Notes: generated by a model from the sequence alone, not told the origin. A DNA stretch of 64,000 nucleotides from Gracilinema caldarium (GCF_029265695.1 NZ_JAJUHW010000011.1:1-64000), one strand, 5' to 3'. Positions 16,093-25,303 are shown, counted from the stretch's first letter. Numbers and translations are program-made.

Positions 16093-17316
16093 ATGCAGCA
16101 AGAAGGCTCCTTGAGCGTTTCACAAATCACGGAATTGATAAAAACCTGCCTGGAGACTAGCTTTTCAGAGGTCACGGTGGAAGGAGAAATTTCCAATTAC
16201 CGGCCCTCCAGCACGGGGCACCTGTATTTTACCCTTAAGGATGCAAATGCGGCCCTGCAGGCGGTCATGTTTAAAAACAGGCTGAAATATCTCGGCTTTA
16301 CGCCCCGGGACGGACAGCGGGTGAAAGCCCGGGGGAGCATTTCTGTGTACCCCCAGCGGGGAACCTATCAGCTTGTCTGCGAATTTCTTGAGGAAGCGGG
16401 AACGGGCGATATACTAGCCATGCTGGAAGAGCGGAAACGGCGGCTTGCCGCGGAGGGCCTTTTTGATACGGAGCGCAAGCGGCCCATTCCCCGTTTTCCC
16501 GAAACGGTTGGCATCGTTAGTTCCCCCACCGGAGCGGCAGTCCAGGATATTTTAAACATACTAAGGAGGCGGGCAGCGGGCATCCGTGTTATTGTGCTGC
16601 CCTGTCCCGTTCAAGGGGCTGAAGCAGCGCCCCTTATTGCCCGCAGGATTGAACAGGCCAATCAGTGGCAGCTTGCGGATGTGCTTATCGTAGGGAGGGG
16701 CGGCGGATCCCTTGAGGACCTGCTCCCCTTTTCCGAGGAGATGGTAGTCCGTGCCATCGCCAATTCTGCGATTCCGGTCATTAGTGCCGTAGGACACGAG
16801 ATAGACTGGGCCCTTTCTGACTTCGCGGCGGACCTCCGGGCCCCAACCCCCTCGGCGGCGGCGGAACTGGTCAGCGCAAATTGGCAGGAAACCCTGGAGA
16901 CGGTGCGGAGTTACCAGAAACTCCTCTCCGAATCCATACGGAGTCGCCTCGACCGGGCCCATCTCCTCCTAAAACCCTTTGCACCCGAGCACCTGGAGCT
17001 TCGTTTTAGAGCTATTTTACAGCCCCGGCTTGTCCGTTTCGATGATGCCAAGGAAACGCTGCTCCTTGCTATGAAGGACCGTCTCGCAGAGACAAAACGG
17101 CGGCTCGAACTGGCGACTAACACACTAGAGGGAGCAAGTCCCCTGGCCATCCTTGAACGGGGCTATGCGGTTGTGTTGGATGAACAAAGCGGCAAGATAA
17201 TCCGCCGGGCGAGCGATTTAGAGCCGGGCCAGCTTTTACAGATACGGCCTATGGAAGGCCGCTTTACTGCCAGAACAGAAACTATACTTGAACAAGGGGA
17301 AAGTCATGGCAACTAA
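16093..17316 (+). CDS. xseA: Exodeoxyribonuclease VII large subunit
   Basis: Catalytic subunit of ExoVII, which degrades single-stranded DNA. The 407-aa protein begins with the OB-fold (VTVEGEISNYRPSSTGHLYF), then the catalytic domain (VGIVSSPTGAAVQDILNIL, DVLIVGRGGGSLEDL, AVGHEIDWALSDFAADLRAPTPSAAAE), then a coiled-coil C terminus ending in GYAVV. The ATG at 16093 is preferred over TTG 16057 because the latter is promoter DNA. xseB overlaps the end by 11 nt and mutL follows, making a DNA-repair operon. Confidence 0.95.
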   Translation: MQQEGSLSVSQITELIKTCLETSFSEVTVEGEISNYRPSSTGHLYFTLKDANAALQAVMFKNRLKYLGFTPRDGQRVKARGSISVYPQRGTYQLVCEFLEEAGTGDILAMLEERKRRLAAEGLFDTERKRPIPRFPETVGIVSSPTGAAVQDILNILRRRAAGIRVIVLPCPVQGAEAAPLIARRIEQANQWQLADVLIVGRGGGSLEDLLPFSEEMVVRAIANSAIPVISAVGHEIDWALSDFAADLRAPTPSAAAELVSANWQETLETVRSYQKLLSESIRSRLDRAHLLLKPFAPEHLELRFRAILQPRLVRFDDAKETLLLAMKDRLAETKRRLELATNTLEGASPLAILERGYAVVLDEQSGKIIRRASDLEPGQLLQIRPMEGRFTARTETILEQGESHGN

Positions 17317-17545
17317 AAATTTTGAAGAACGGCTTGAACGGCTTGAAGCCCTGGGCGAAAAGATCCGCCGCACCGACATTCCGCTGGATGACGCCCTGGC
17401 AGCCTTTGAAGAGGGAATTAAACTGGCGCGGACTTTGGAAAAGGATCTATCAAAAATCGAAAGTCGTATTGAGCTTCTCATGAACTCAAGCGAAGCCAAA
17501 GAGGACGAAAAACCCGAACTGGACCTTTTTAACACTCAGGAGTAA
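17306..17545 (+). CDS. xseB: Exodeoxyribonuclease VII small subunit
   Basis: Small helical partner of XseA, 79 aa, with the typical FEERLERLEALGEKIR...IPLDDALAAFEEGIKLAR pattern. ATG at 17306 has AGGGG a few bases upstream and overlaps the end of xseA, so translation is coupled. An in-frame upstream ATG at 17288 has no better ribosome site. The tail (EDEKPELDLFNTQE) is acidic. Confidence 0.93.
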   Translation: MATKNFEERLERLEALGEKIRRTDIPLDDALAAFEEGIKLARTLEKDLSKIESRIELLMNSSEAKEDEKPELDLFNTQE

Positions 17546-17547
17546 CT

Positions 17548-19479
17548 GTGACAGAACAGGAAACACAGCGCAGGGCTGTACATATTCTGAGTGCCGACGT
17601 GGCCCGCAAAATTGCAGCCGGTGAGGTTGTGGACCGGCCCGCCGCCCTCGTACGGGAACTGGTGGACAACGCTATAGACGCAGGGGCCCGTACCATCGAG
17701 GTACAGCTCGAGGGCGGCGGGGCGCGGCGCACCGAGGTGATCGACGACGGCATAGGCATGACCAGGGAGGACCTGGCTCTCTGCTGGTTACCCCACGCGA
17801 CGAGCAAGGTCGAAAGCCTGGAGGATCTGCTTGCAGCCGAAACCCTTGGCTTTCGTGGCGAGGCACTGGCAGCGATTACTGCCGTAGCCCGGGTAGAAAT
17901 CCTTACCAGCACCGATGGCCGGGAAGCCTTGCAGCTTTCGGTAGGTCCCGGGGGCTTTGACCGGGCTACCGAAACAGTTGAACGGTACATCCAACAGGCC
18001 CGCAGGGTCCGGGGAACCACGGTACGGGTCCTGGGACTCTTTGATGCGGTGCCGGCCCGGAAAAAATTCCTGAAGCGGGACGGGGCCGAAGCGCTCTTAT
18101 GCAGACAGGTTTTTATCGATAAAGCCATGGCCTTTCCGAACCGGACTTTCCGCCTTGTCCAGGAAGGGAATCTGAAACTGTTTCTTCCCCCGGTGGCAAG
18201 TTACCGGGAGCGCTTTATCCAGACCCAGTGTACGGAGGAGGAAAAGCCCTTCGTATATGAAGTATTTGCGAAGGGGGAAGGGTTTTCAGTATCTATGGTT
18301 ATCGGAGGGCCCGAACTATACCGGCGGGACCGACGGCAGCAGTTTGTTTTTGCCAATGGCCGGCGCATCCAAGATTTTGGTCTCCTACAGGCCCTGGAAT
18401 ACGGTCTCCAGGGAGCCTTCCCGAACGGGACCCATCCGCTGGGGGCCCTCTTTATCACCATAGATCCTGCATTGGCAGATTTTAATATACATCCTGCAAA
18501 ACGGGAGGTCCGCTTTAAGGACCCCGGGGCAATTCACGGAACTATTTCAAAAAATCTCCGTCAGTTCATGCATAACCTGCTGGTCCGTACTTCCAGCCTG
18601 GCTTACAGCGACCAGGATTTAGAAAAAGCCGAGAGCGACAACAGCTTTGGCAGCGCTGCTGCGGACGATTTTGCCACTGGGCTTGGCGGTAGCACTCATA
18701 TCCAGCCAGAACTGGGCGGTTCTGGTTTTTCTGGTGCGGCTGCAAGCGGATCGCAGAACAGTAGCAGTTCTTTGAACTTCCTGGCTAAACCGCTTGAAAG
18801 TTCCCGGCTCGCCATGGAAGCCCTGCTTGAATCCCCACCGGCATATCGTGAACTGCCAAGACAAGCAGATGCCCAACCGGGAGAGCTGGTACGAGGGGCA
18901 GATATGGTGCATGCCGCAGCGTCGGCATCCAAACAAGGGGCTCTTTTCGTCGGCCGCCTCTTTGGTCTTTTTCTCATCGCCGAGAGTAAAGGGCGCCTTT
19001 ATATTATAGACCAGCACGCAGCCCACGAACGAATCCTCTATAATCGCCTATCAACCCATCCGGTACCCCAACAGGAGCTCCTTATTCCGATTGTCTTTGA
19101 AACCGATGCTGAAAGTACCGATCGATTCCTGACAGCCCATCAAAAACAGTTGGCCCAGCTCGGCATAGTCCTGGAAACCGAAACGGCAGGACAGTGGAGT
19201 ATTACCGCCCTGCCTGCGGGCTGGAAAAAGGGAGACCAGGAAACAGTACAGGATATCCTGGCGCTCGAACAGGCCGGAGAAACTTTTTCAGACCGATGGC
19301 TTGCAACAATGGCTTGCCACATGGCCATTAAGGACGGCGACTATGTGGATGATATAACAGCCCAGGCGCTTATCGATGCAGCCCTGGAGCTGCCCGTTCC
19401 CCGCTGTCCCCACGGACGACCCATTTGGACTGTCATTGACCGGGAAGAACTGCTTAAAGCGGTGCGAAGAATCGAATAA
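17548..19479 (+). CDS. mutL: DNA mismatch repair protein MutL
   Basis: GHKL ATPase of 643 aa. The N-terminal ATPase motifs are intact (VDNAIDAG, DDGIGM, HATSK, GFRGEAL). A low-complexity linker rich in Ser, Gly and Ala spans about 370-430. The C-terminal MLH domain resembles endonuclease-type MutL: DQHAAHE near residue 488, ACHMAIK and CPHGRP near the end. The last Glu of the DQHAx2Ex4E metal site is Asn here (DQHAAHERILYN). GTG at 17548 follows CAGGAG and lies 2 nt past the xseB stop. Confidence 0.95.
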   Translation: MTEQETQRRAVHILSADVARKIAAGEVVDRPAALVRELVDNAIDAGARTIEVQLEGGGARRTEVIDDGIGMTREDLALCWLPHATSKVESLEDLLAAETLGFRGEALAAITAVARVEILTSTDGREALQLSVGPGGFDRATETVERYIQQARRVRGTTVRVLGLFDAVPARKKFLKRDGAEALLCRQVFIDKAMAFPNRTFRLVQEGNLKLFLPPVASYRERFIQTQCTEEEKPFVYEVFAKGEGFSVSMVIGGPELYRRDRRQQFVFANGRRIQDFGLLQALEYGLQGAFPNGTHPLGALFITIDPALADFNIHPAKREVRFKDPGAIHGTISKNLRQFMHNLLVRTSSLAYSDQDLEKAESDNSFGSAAADDFATGLGGSTHIQPELGGSGFSGAAASGSQNSSSSLNFLAKPLESSRLAMEALLESPPAYRELPRQADAQPGELVRGADMVHAAASASKQGALFVGRLFGLFLIAESKGRLYIIDQHAAHERILYNRLSTHPVPQQELLIPIVFETDAESTDRFLTAHQKQLAQLGIVLETETAGQWSITALPAGWKKGDQETVQDILALEQAGETFSDRWLATMACHMAIKDGDYVDDITAQALIDAALELPVPRCPHGRPIWTVIDREELLKAVRRIE

Positions 19480-19485
19480 AATAAC

Positions 19486-20472
19486 CTATAAAAAGCGCCT
19501 GGACTCAAGGATTTTTTTGCCCTCAAAGGGTTCTGCGCACTTAAATAAATCCCGCAATGGCGGAGGTATAGCCTGTTCCGCCGCATCTGAGAGGGTAAGC
19601 CGGCCGCCGCTTGCGCGTTGATAAGCAAGATGAAAAATAAAGTTAATTCCCTCAGCCACGATGGTCCCCGTTTTTCCAGGAGGCTGAAAGGGGATTTCAG
19701 CGTAATGGAGCGCCGCAACTAAAGGCAAAGTAAAATCAAGAAGCAGCCGTTCGTAGCTTACAAGGGCTTGGTTAAGCCCTATCCTTAAACATTGTTCTAC
19801 GGCATAACTAGCCTTTTCCCGCTCAGGGGGAATAAGGAACAAAAAAGCAGCGTCGTTCTGCATCCAAAGCAGCGCATCCGCAGCCGATAAGGTCTGGGTA
19901 AGGTATTGCTGCAGCCGGTTTTGCAGATCCGCAAAACGTTTTTCGCCCAGTGAGGACTTAAGGGAACCCTGATTTTCAGGCCCCAAATACAAAAGGTAAA
20001 AGGGATATACCATTCCGGATTTGACAGCATGCCAACCGGGAAAGGCGGGAGGCTCTTCGCACAGTGCAGCTGCCGTACTGCGGAGATTCCCCTCTCCACC
20101 CGCAGATACGGATCTTAAGCGGGACCAGAATTCTTGAATACGTTTCCACCGCTGGTTTGTGAAGCCTTCGGCAACAGAGGCAGGCCCAATATAATCCGCA
20201 GCTCCCTCATGAAAAAACCAGGCAGGATCATGGGCTTGTCCCTTCGTATCAAGCACCCCCCAGGGAAGCTGTTCATAGGAGCTGCGCATTTTTTTTAAAA
20301 GCCTTTTACAGTGGGCGTCTTCAAGGCCATCAATATCCAGATAACACAAATCAAATGGATTAAGTCCTTTTTGGCCGATCGAGTCGAGGGAAGCACATTC
20401 AAGCTCCCATCGGGGTATAATGGGAAAAGCGCCGGACTTATATTCCCGGGATGTAAAAAGAACGACCTTCAT
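19486..20472 (-). CDS. Uncharacterised protein, second gene of a cyclase-like pair
   Basis: Not recognised. The 328-aa soluble protein starts with a beta strand (MKVVLF) and a receiver-like segment (FDLCYLDIDGLED) within residues 1-100. A second region (about 150-300) has alternating strands and helices (YPFYLLYLG, ADALLWMQNDAAFLFLIPP, FTLPLVAALHYAEIPF) that faintly recalls a nucleotide-cyclase or GGDEF fold without catalytic residues. Its ATG overlaps the stop of the 308-aa gene by 3 nt, so the two are probably made and act together. It is convergent with mutL, with 6 nt between them. Confidence 0.55.
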   Translation of the reverse strand: MKVVLFTSREYKSGAFPIIPRWELECASLDSIGQKGLNPFDLCYLDIDGLEDAHCKRLLKKMRSSYEQLPWGVLDTKGQAHDPAWFFHEGAADYIGPASVAEGFTNQRWKRIQEFWSRLRSVSAGGEGNLRSTAAALCEEPPAFPGWHAVKSGMVYPFYLLYLGPENQGSLKSSLGEKRFADLQNRLQQYLTQTLSAADALLWMQNDAAFLFLIPPEREKASYAVEQCLRIGLNQALVSYERLLLDFTLPLVAALHYAEIPFQPPGKTGTIVAEGINFIFHLAYQRASGGRLTLSDAAEQAIPPPLRDLFKCAEPFEGKKILESRRFL

Positions 20473-21395
20473 GGCTGCTCCAGCTGTATTGAATAGTTCC
20501 GCAGTTTGTATGAGTCCTTAATTTGTTCAGGTGAAAAACGCTCTTGGATCACCCGATCTATGGACAGAAACACGTTACTGGTGACTACCAGTGTATCGGG
20601 CCGGCCAAAACGGGATTCTACATGGTTGATTTCCCGCAGGGTTTCGTTCTTTTTAAGTTCCACCGGATCTTCAATATATTTTACCGGTCCGCCGTGCACC
20701 GCAAGACGAACCTGGAGGGGCTTTGAAAGCGGATTGGAAAGCCGGTTATAAAAAAACAAGTTATGGAGTATTTCCATACCCGCAAGCACCGCGGACCGCT
20801 CTTTTTTGCCGAATACAAAGGCCGCGAGGCAACCGTCTCCCTCCCAAAACCAAATCCTGCCCATCCGGGAGAGAACAGAACGGGAAACAATATTTCGAAG
20901 TTCCCCATAGGCTGCATCAATCTGAGAACTTTGGTGGGCCCTTACCAATTCTGAATTCTGAACAATATCGAGCCTCAGCAGGGCAAGCTGAAATTCGTCT
21001 CCTTGTACCAGCCGTCCCCAATGGGGACTAATCTGGTTCTGGGCATTTTCCATAAAGAGGCCCGTGACCGAATCATAGGAATACCCTTCTGCAAGTATCG
21101 TTTTTATCAAGTCCCGCATATACAGAAGATGATATTCCCGGCCCATGTAGCCAGAACAATCAATTTTGATAAGCAGCTCAATAAGCTGCAGATACCTGCC
21201 CTCAGCGATGATATCTTTAACAACCTGTTCAGCGGCGGTCTGGGCGGTAATGGGAATATTCTCCGGTATCCCAGACCGCTCGTGGATATTGTAACCGGGC
21301 ACAACAATCCGAGCCAGCCTGACAATCATATCCATACTGAGAGATTCGTAGAGAATTTTACAGGTTAGTCGGTACAGTCCGGTTTTAACTTTCAT
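20469..21395 (-). CDS. Class III nucleotide-cyclase-like domain protein, apparently degenerate
   Basis: 308 aa. After a helical N-terminal half, residues 165-290 resemble a class III adenylate/guanylate cyclase core: [17 protein letters not shown] matches the GDG...F strand-loop-strand, followed by [15 protein letters not shown] and [16 protein letters not shown]. The normal metal-binding Asp pair and the Asn/Arg transition-state residues are not evident, so a regulatory or binding role is more likely than catalysis. ATG at 21395 lies 44 nt after the tRNA-Leu gene and has no Shine-Dalgarno site, so it may be co-transcribed with the tRNA. Confidence 0.55.
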   Translation of the reverse strand: MKVKTGLYRLTCKILYESLSMDMIVRLARIVVPGYNIHERSGIPENIPITAQTAAEQVVKDIIAEGRYLQLIELLIKIDCSGYMGREYHLLYMRDLIKTILAEGYSYDSVTGLFMENAQNQISPHWGRLVQGDEFQLALLRLDIVQNSELVRAHQSSQIDAAYGELRNIVSRSVLSRMGRIWFWEGDGCLAAFVFGKKERSAVLAGMEILHNLFFYNRLSNPLSKPLQVRLAVHGGPVKYIEDPVELKKNETLREINHVESRFGRPDTLVVTSNVFLSIDRVIQERFSPEQIKDSYKLRNYSIQLEQP

Positions 21396-21438
21396 AGTGT
21401 GTTAACAATGGCAGGGCTTATAAAATTTGGAGGGATAT

Positions 21439-21521
21439 TGCCGGGAACGGGAGTTGAACCCGTACCCCCTTGCGGGGAGGGGATTTTAAGTCCCCGGTGT
21501 CTACCATTCCACCATCCCGGC
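21439..21521 (-). tRNA. tRNA-Leu (anticodon UAA)
   Basis: Folds as a type II tRNA of 83 nt with a 7-bp acceptor stem (GCCGGGA with TCCCGGC), anticodon loop CTTAAAA reading TAA, a long variable arm and T-loop GTTCAAC. The 3' CCA is not encoded. Confidence 0.95.
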
Positions 21522-21530
21522 GCCTCTTGT

Positions 21531-21559
21531 ATAGTAACAATAAAGCCTGCTAAGGTCAA
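21531..21559 (-). promoter_or_regulatory. tRNA-Leu promoter
   Basis: On the minus strand TTGACC (21559-21554), 17-nt spacer, TACTAT (21536-21531). The predicted start is only a few bases before the mature tRNA 5' end. It overlaps the upstream region of the divergent tatD gene. Confidence 0.7.
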
Positions 21560-21565
21560 TATGAA

Positions 21566-22390
21566 ATGATACAGTACATTGATTCTCACGCCCATCTTAC
21601 CATGCTTGATTTCCAAACCGACACATTCATAAGGTTGATGAACGACTGGGCCAATCAGGGACTTGTGAGCATCCTTGATGTAGGCATCACCGCAAAAGAT
21701 GTGCAGCATCGGATTGCCCTTTTGGAGCATTGCCGCGCAAAAAGCGGATCCCAGACAAACCTGCCCCGCATCTATTTCAGCGCCGGAATCTGGCCTTCAG
21801 AGGAGGCAATAGGGGATTGGAAAAAGCATATTGATGAACTGGAAATCCAGATTAAAAACGTTCCGCGGGATACCCTCGTAGCCATTGGGGAGTGCGGCCT
21901 GGATCGGCACTGGAATCACCCAGAAAGAGGATCTGACCTGCGCTGTGAGCGTGAGCTTTTTGCCGCCCAACTGGACTTAGCATGCCGTTATGGGCTGCCG
22001 GTTATCGTCCATTCCCGGGATGCAGCCCAGGAAACCATGGAAGTTTTACAAGACTTCCCTGAAGTCCGGGGGGTCATTCACTGCTTTTCCTATGGCCCTC
22101 AAGAAATAACATCTTTTCTGGAACAGGGCTGGTACATTTCCTTTGCAGGAAATGTCACCTATAAGAACGCCCAGGAATTGCGGGAAGCCCTGCAAGCAGC
22201 TGACATTACACAGATCCTTCTGGAAACTGACAGCCCCTACCTGGCTCCCGTCCCGCATCGAGGGAAGAAAGCGAATCCGTCCATGGTACAGTACCAATAT
22301 GAACTGGCTTCTCGCATCAAAAATATTCCACTGGAGGATCTAGCCAGGCAGGTAGCCCGCAATTTTTCAACGCTTTTTATTCAGCCTTAA
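21566..22390 (+). CDS. tatD: TatD family metal-dependent deoxyribonuclease
   Basis: 274-aa TIM-barrel hydrolase of the TatD/YcfH family, a 3'-5' DNase. Metal ligands are in DSHAHL (HxH at the N terminus), [10 protein letters not shown] (Glu), VIHSRDA (His), GVIHCFSYG (His) and [11 protein letters not shown] (Asp). ATG at 21566 has TAAGGT about 9 nt upstream. The last 14 nt overlap the convergent ferredoxin gene. Confidence 0.92.
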   Translation: MIQYIDSHAHLTMLDFQTDTFIRLMNDWANQGLVSILDVGITAKDVQHRIALLEHCRAKSGSQTNLPRIYFSAGIWPSEEAIGDWKKHIDELEIQIKNVPRDTLVAIGECGLDRHWNHPERGSDLRCERELFAAQLDLACRYGLPVIVHSRDAAQETMEVLQDFPEVRGVIHCFSYGPQEITSFLEQGWYISFAGNVTYKNAQELREALQAADITQILLETDSPYLAPVPHRGKKANPSMVQYQYELASRIKNIPLEDLARQVARNFSTLFIQP

Positions 22391-22574
22391 TGACATTCGT
22401 AGGACAGGAATCAATAGCTTCTTTGATGCTGTCTTCGTACTTGGAAAAATCCACACCAGACTTTACCACCATTTTGTCCGGGACTTCGAATACCTCAGGA
22501 CAAATTGATTCGCAGTTCCCGCAGGAAATGCACTCATCCTCGCTCTCATCGAGCCATACCTTCTTAATCGCCAT
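22377..22574 (-). CDS. Ferredoxin, single [4Fe-4S] Thermotoga-like type
   Basis: 65-aa electron carrier. Cysteines CISCGNCESICP and the C-terminal SCP give the CX2CX2C...CP ligands of one [4Fe-4S] cluster; the extra Cys in SICP matches the disulfide Cys of Thermotoga ferredoxin. The protein is acidic. ATG at 22574 (MAIKKVW) lies 5 nt after GGGAGG; an in-frame GTG two codons earlier is too close to it. It follows the 95-aa gene by 14 nt and so is probably in the same transcript. It overlaps the tail of tatD by 14 nt. Confidence 0.9.
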   Translation of the reverse strand: MAIKKVWLDESEDECISCGNCESICPEVFEVPDKMVVKSGVDFSKYEDSIKEAIDSCPTNVIKAE

Positions 22575-22588
22575 ACACACCTCCCTTT

Positions 22589-22876
22589 TTAGCCATAAAT
22601 CAGACGGCGGATTTGTCGAATGCTCAGGGGTTCTGAAACAAAGCGCCGCGAATTAAGCTCTACTGCGATTATATTATAGATATCCTCATTTTTATAGCCC
22701 TGACGCTGAAGGTGATAATGCCGTGAGCGGACCCATTCTTCCACGGTTTGATTGTAGTAAATTAAAAATTCTTCTAATATCCGTTCAGCTTGGGACTCCT
22801 CTATTCCATATCTATGAATAAGGCGCTCAATAAAAGGTTGGTCCGGGCTAGAATGGACCTCTGGGAGTGATTCCAT
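22589..22876 (-). CDS. Small uncharacterised basic helical protein
   Basis: Not recognised. The chosen start gives 95 aa, rich in Arg, Glu and aromatic residues (WVRSRHYHLQRQGYKNEDIY, LSIRQIRRLIYG), with no membrane span or signal. It may bind nucleic acid or a partner protein. Longer in-frame starts exist up to 22984, but that point lies inside the terminator of the glutamine synthetase gene. ATG at 22876 sits 7 nt after a CATACT -10 box, suggesting a leaderless mRNA. It is followed by ferredoxin. Confidence 0.6.
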   Translation of the reverse strand: MESLPEVHSSPDQPFIERLIHRYGIEESQAERILEEFLIYYNQTVEEWVRSRHYHLQRQGYKNEDIYNIIAVELNSRRFVSEPLSIRQIRRLIYG

Positions 22877-22883
22877 ACAGGAA

Positions 22884-22913
22884 AGTATGTGCCTTTTTGT
22901 AGTCCCTTGTAAA
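22884..22913 (-). promoter_or_regulatory. Promoter of the 95-aa gene and ferredoxin (leaderless)
   Basis: On the minus strand TTTACA (22913-22908), 18-nt spacer, CATACT (22889-22884), then TTCCTGT and ATG. No Shine-Dalgarno site is correctly spaced. Confidence 0.55.
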
Positions 22914-22950
22914 GCATACGAGTGTGTTTGCATACCCATTTTCGGGCAAG

Positions 22951-22981
22951 AAAAACCTGCCGATTCGTGAGAACCGGCAGG
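22951..22981 (-). terminator. Terminator of the glutamine synthetase gene
   Basis: On the minus strand a 7-bp stem CCTGCCG/CGGCAGG (22981-22975 with 22962-22956) is extended inside by TTC/GAA pairing and followed by TTTTT. It lies 11 nt after the stop codon. Confidence 0.8.
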
Positions 22982-22991
22982 CACATATTAA

Positions 22992-25115
22992 TTACAGCTT
23001 AAAGAGCAATTCTTCGTAACCAGGTAAAGGCCATGCTTTTTTGTCTACCAGTTTTTCCAGGCTGTCTACCTTGGACCGGAGTACTGCCATCTGGGCCACA
23101 ACCTTTTCCCGGTATGCCTTGGCCTGTATAAAGGCATCTTCGGTTTCCTGGGCTTCCGCAAGCACCTTTTCGAGCTTGTCGGTCTCTTCGCTGACTTCGT
23201 TAAGCAGTTCTGCAATCCGCTTTGCCCGCTTTTCCTGGGGGGCGCTGATCGCACCAATAGCTGCTAAGGATGCCGCATCCCGTGCGAGTCCTCCCGCATA
23301 GGCGCTCACTGCCGGGAATATGGAACGGCGGGCCATAGAAATCATAACACCCGCTTCGATATTGATCTGTTTGGAGTACCGTTCGAGGTAAATGTGGTAG
23401 CGGCTTTCGAGTTCTTCCTTGGTAAAGACCTGATGAGTCTCAAAAAGACTAATGATTTCAGGCTGCACCAACACAGGAAGCACATCGACCGTAGCCCGCA
23501 CATTGGGCAGGCCTCGCCGTTCCGCTTCTTTTACCCATTCCTCGGAGTAACCGTTTCCGTTAAATACAACCCGCCGGTGCTTGGCGTAGGATTCCTTGAC
23601 CAAGGCTTCGATAGCCGCATTTTTGTCGGAAGCCTTCTCAAGTTTATCGGCAAACTCGGACAGGACTTGGGCAACCGCTGTATTCAAATAGGTATTGGGC
23701 GTCGCGATGGATTGGGAAGAACCAACCATACGGAACTCAAACTTGTTCCCCGTAAACGCAAAAGGACTGGTTCTATTCCGGTCCGAAACATCCTTAGGCA
23801 GGGTCGGAAGGGATGTAACGCCGAGCTTGATCCGCTCCATACCGGTGTTTTTGTTTATCGGTTTGCCATCGGCAATACTTTCGAATATTTCGGTAAGGAG
23901 ACTTCCAAAGAAGACGGAAATAATAGCAGGCGGAGCCTCGTTCGCGCCGAGCCGGTGGTCGTTACCTGCGGTGGCAGCAGAAGATCGAAGCAGGAGAGCA
24001 TAACGATCTACCGCTTCCACCACTGCGGCGGTAAAGAGGAGGAACCGGGCATTGGACTCCGGATTTTCGCCGGGATCAAGGAGGTTCACCCCATCATCGG
24101 TCGACATGGACCAGTTATTGTGCTTACCCGAACCGTTTACCCCCGCAAAGGGCTTTTCGTGAAGCAGGGCTTCCATGCCATGCCGGCGGGCAACCTTTTT
24201 AATGGTTTCCATGACGAGCTGGTTTGCATCCACAGCTACGTTGGTGGTGCTGAAAATCGGCGCAATTTCGAACTGATTCGGCGCAACCTCGTTGTGCTGA
24301 GTCTTGGCCGCCACACCTACTTTCCACAGTTCCGTATTGAGTTCCCGCATGAATTTTGCTACCCGCTCTTTGATAGCCCCGAAATAGTGGTCTTCCAGTT
24401 CCTGACCCTTGGCAGGCATGGAACCAAATACGGTGCGGCCGGTTAACATAAGGTCTGGACGCTCATCAAAATATGCTTTATCGACTAAGAAGTACTCTTG
24501 TTCGGGACCGACAGTAGTGGTGACCCGTTTTGCGGTGTTGTTTCCCAGGGCACGCAGAACCCGCAGTGCCTGCTTGTTAAGAGCGTCCATAGAACGGAGC
24601 AAAGGCACCTTTTTATCCAGCGCATGGCCGTAGTAGCTAAAGAACGCAGTGGGAATGCACAGGGTGGTACCTGTGGGATCCTGTTTAAGGAAGGCGGGGC
24701 TTGTTACATCCCAGGCAGTATAGCCCCGGGCTTCAAAGGTAGCCCGAAGTCCCCCTGAAGGAAAGCTCGAAGCATCAGGCTCACCCTTTATAAGTTCCTT
24801 GCCGGAGAATTCCATCAGCACCTTGCCATCGGTGGTGGGGGCGATGAAGGAGTCATGTTTTTCCGCAGTAAGCCCAGTCAGGGGATGGAACCAGTGGGTA
24901 TAATGGGTAGCGCCCTTTTCCAAAGCCCAGTCCCGCATGGATGCAGCCACGACCTCAGCAACCTCGAGGCTCAGTTCCTTCTCGCCGGCCTGGACTGCAA
25001 GAATTTCCTTGTAAATATTCTTCGGCAGCCGCTCCCGCATGACCGAGTTAGAAAAACAATTGGTTCCGTACAGGCTGGGTACGGAAGTTTCTGCAAAGTT
25101 AATCGTTTCGCTCAT
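22992..25115 (-). CDS. glnN: Glutamine synthetase type III
   Basis: Forms glutamine from glutamate, ammonia and ATP. The length (707 aa) and N-terminal extension fit GSIII, not GSI (about 450 aa). Recognisable parts are HWFHPLTG and FIAP near the start, [10 protein letters not shown] (metal-binding Glu), [23 protein letters not shown] (active-site loop) and [11 protein letters not shown]-terminal helical region ([12 protein letters not shown]) follows. GSIII is not controlled by adenylylation as far as known. ATG at 25115 has AAGGAG 5 nt upstream. A sigma-54 promoter and two CTACA-N4-TGTAG boxes precede it, so it is probably induced by nitrogen limitation through the nearby activator. Confidence 0.96.
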   Translation of the reverse strand: MSETINFAETSVPSLYGTNCFSNSVMRERLPKNIYKEILAVQAGEKELSLEVAEVVAASMRDWALEKGATHYTHWFHPLTGLTAEKHDSFIAPTTDGKVLMEFSGKELIKGEPDASSFPSGGLRATFEARGYTAWDVTSPAFLKQDPTGTTLCIPTAFFSYYGHALDKKVPLLRSMDALNKQALRVLRALGNNTAKRVTTTVGPEQEYFLVDKAYFDERPDLMLTGRTVFGSMPAKGQELEDHYFGAIKERVAKFMRELNTELWKVGVAAKTQHNEVAPNQFEIAPIFSTTNVAVDANQLVMETIKKVARRHGMEALLHEKPFAGVNGSGKHNNWSMSTDDGVNLLDPGENPESNARFLLFTAAVVEAVDRYALLLRSSAATAGNDHRLGANEAPPAIISVFFGSLLTEIFESIADGKPINKNTGMERIKLGVTSLPTLPKDVSDRNRTSPFAFTGNKFEFRMVGSSQSIATPNTYLNTAVAQVLSEFADKLEKASDKNAAIEALVKESYAKHRRVVFNGNGYSEEWVKEAERRGLPNVRATVDVLPVLVQPEIISLFETHQVFTKEELESRYHIYLERYSKQINIEAGVMISMARRSIFPAVSAYAGGLARDAASLAAIGAISAPQEKRAKRIAELLNEVSEETDKLEKVLAEAQETEDAFIQAKAYREKVVAQMAVLRSKVDSLEKLVDKKAWPLPGYEELLFKL

Positions 25116-25154
25116 AATCACTCCTTAGGTAACGAAATCAACACTTATGTATTA

Positions 25155-25168
25155 GCAATTTTCATGCC
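25155..25168 (-). promoter_or_regulatory. Sigma-54 promoter of glnN
   Basis: Minus strand TTGGCATGAAAATTGCT: GG at 25168-25167, exactly 10 nt, GC at 25156-25155. This is very close to the TGGCAC-N5-TTGCT consensus. The predicted start is near 25144, giving a leader of about 29 nt. Confidence 0.85.
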
Positions 25169-25200
25169 AAGATATTATTTCTATATTTGACATAACTTTA

Positions 25201-25228
25201 ATAAAAACCCGCAGCCATAGACTGCGGG
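25201..25228 (-). terminator. Terminator after the amtB-glnK transcript
   Basis: A 7-bp stem CCCGCAG/CTGCGGG (25228-25222 with 25214-25208) is followed on the minus strand by TTTTTATT. It isolates glnN from glnK read-through, fitting a separate glnN promoter. Confidence 0.85.
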
Positions 25229-25235
25229 TTTAACG

Positions 25236-25249
25236 CTACAATCATGTAG
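25236..25249. promoter_or_regulatory. Nitrogen box 1, CTACA-ATCA-TGTAG
   Basis: Perfect 5-bp inverted repeat, about 98 nt upstream of the predicted glnN sigma-54 start. It is one of six matching sites in this locus. Confidence 0.65.
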
Positions 25250-25264
25250 TTTTTTTACCTATTT

Positions 25265-25280
25265 CCTACGTTTTTGTAGG
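25265..25280. promoter_or_regulatory. Nitrogen box 2, CCTACG-TTTT-TGTAGG
   Basis: One mismatch in a 6-bp inverted repeat, 30 nt (about three helical turns) from box 1 and about 128 nt upstream of the glnN start. Confidence 0.6.
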
Positions 25281-25303
25281 CCCCCTGCAACAGGGACTTG
25301 CTT

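Noticed and set aside
16029-16196. N-terminal extension of the spiro-SPASM frame
   Set aside because: It would run into xseA and across both promoters; the promoter at 16036-16064 places the start at 16028.
23394-24446. 350-aa open frame on the plus strand
   Set aside because: It lies wholly antisense to glutamine synthetase, whose family motifs cover the same DNA; no ribosome site or recognisable domain.
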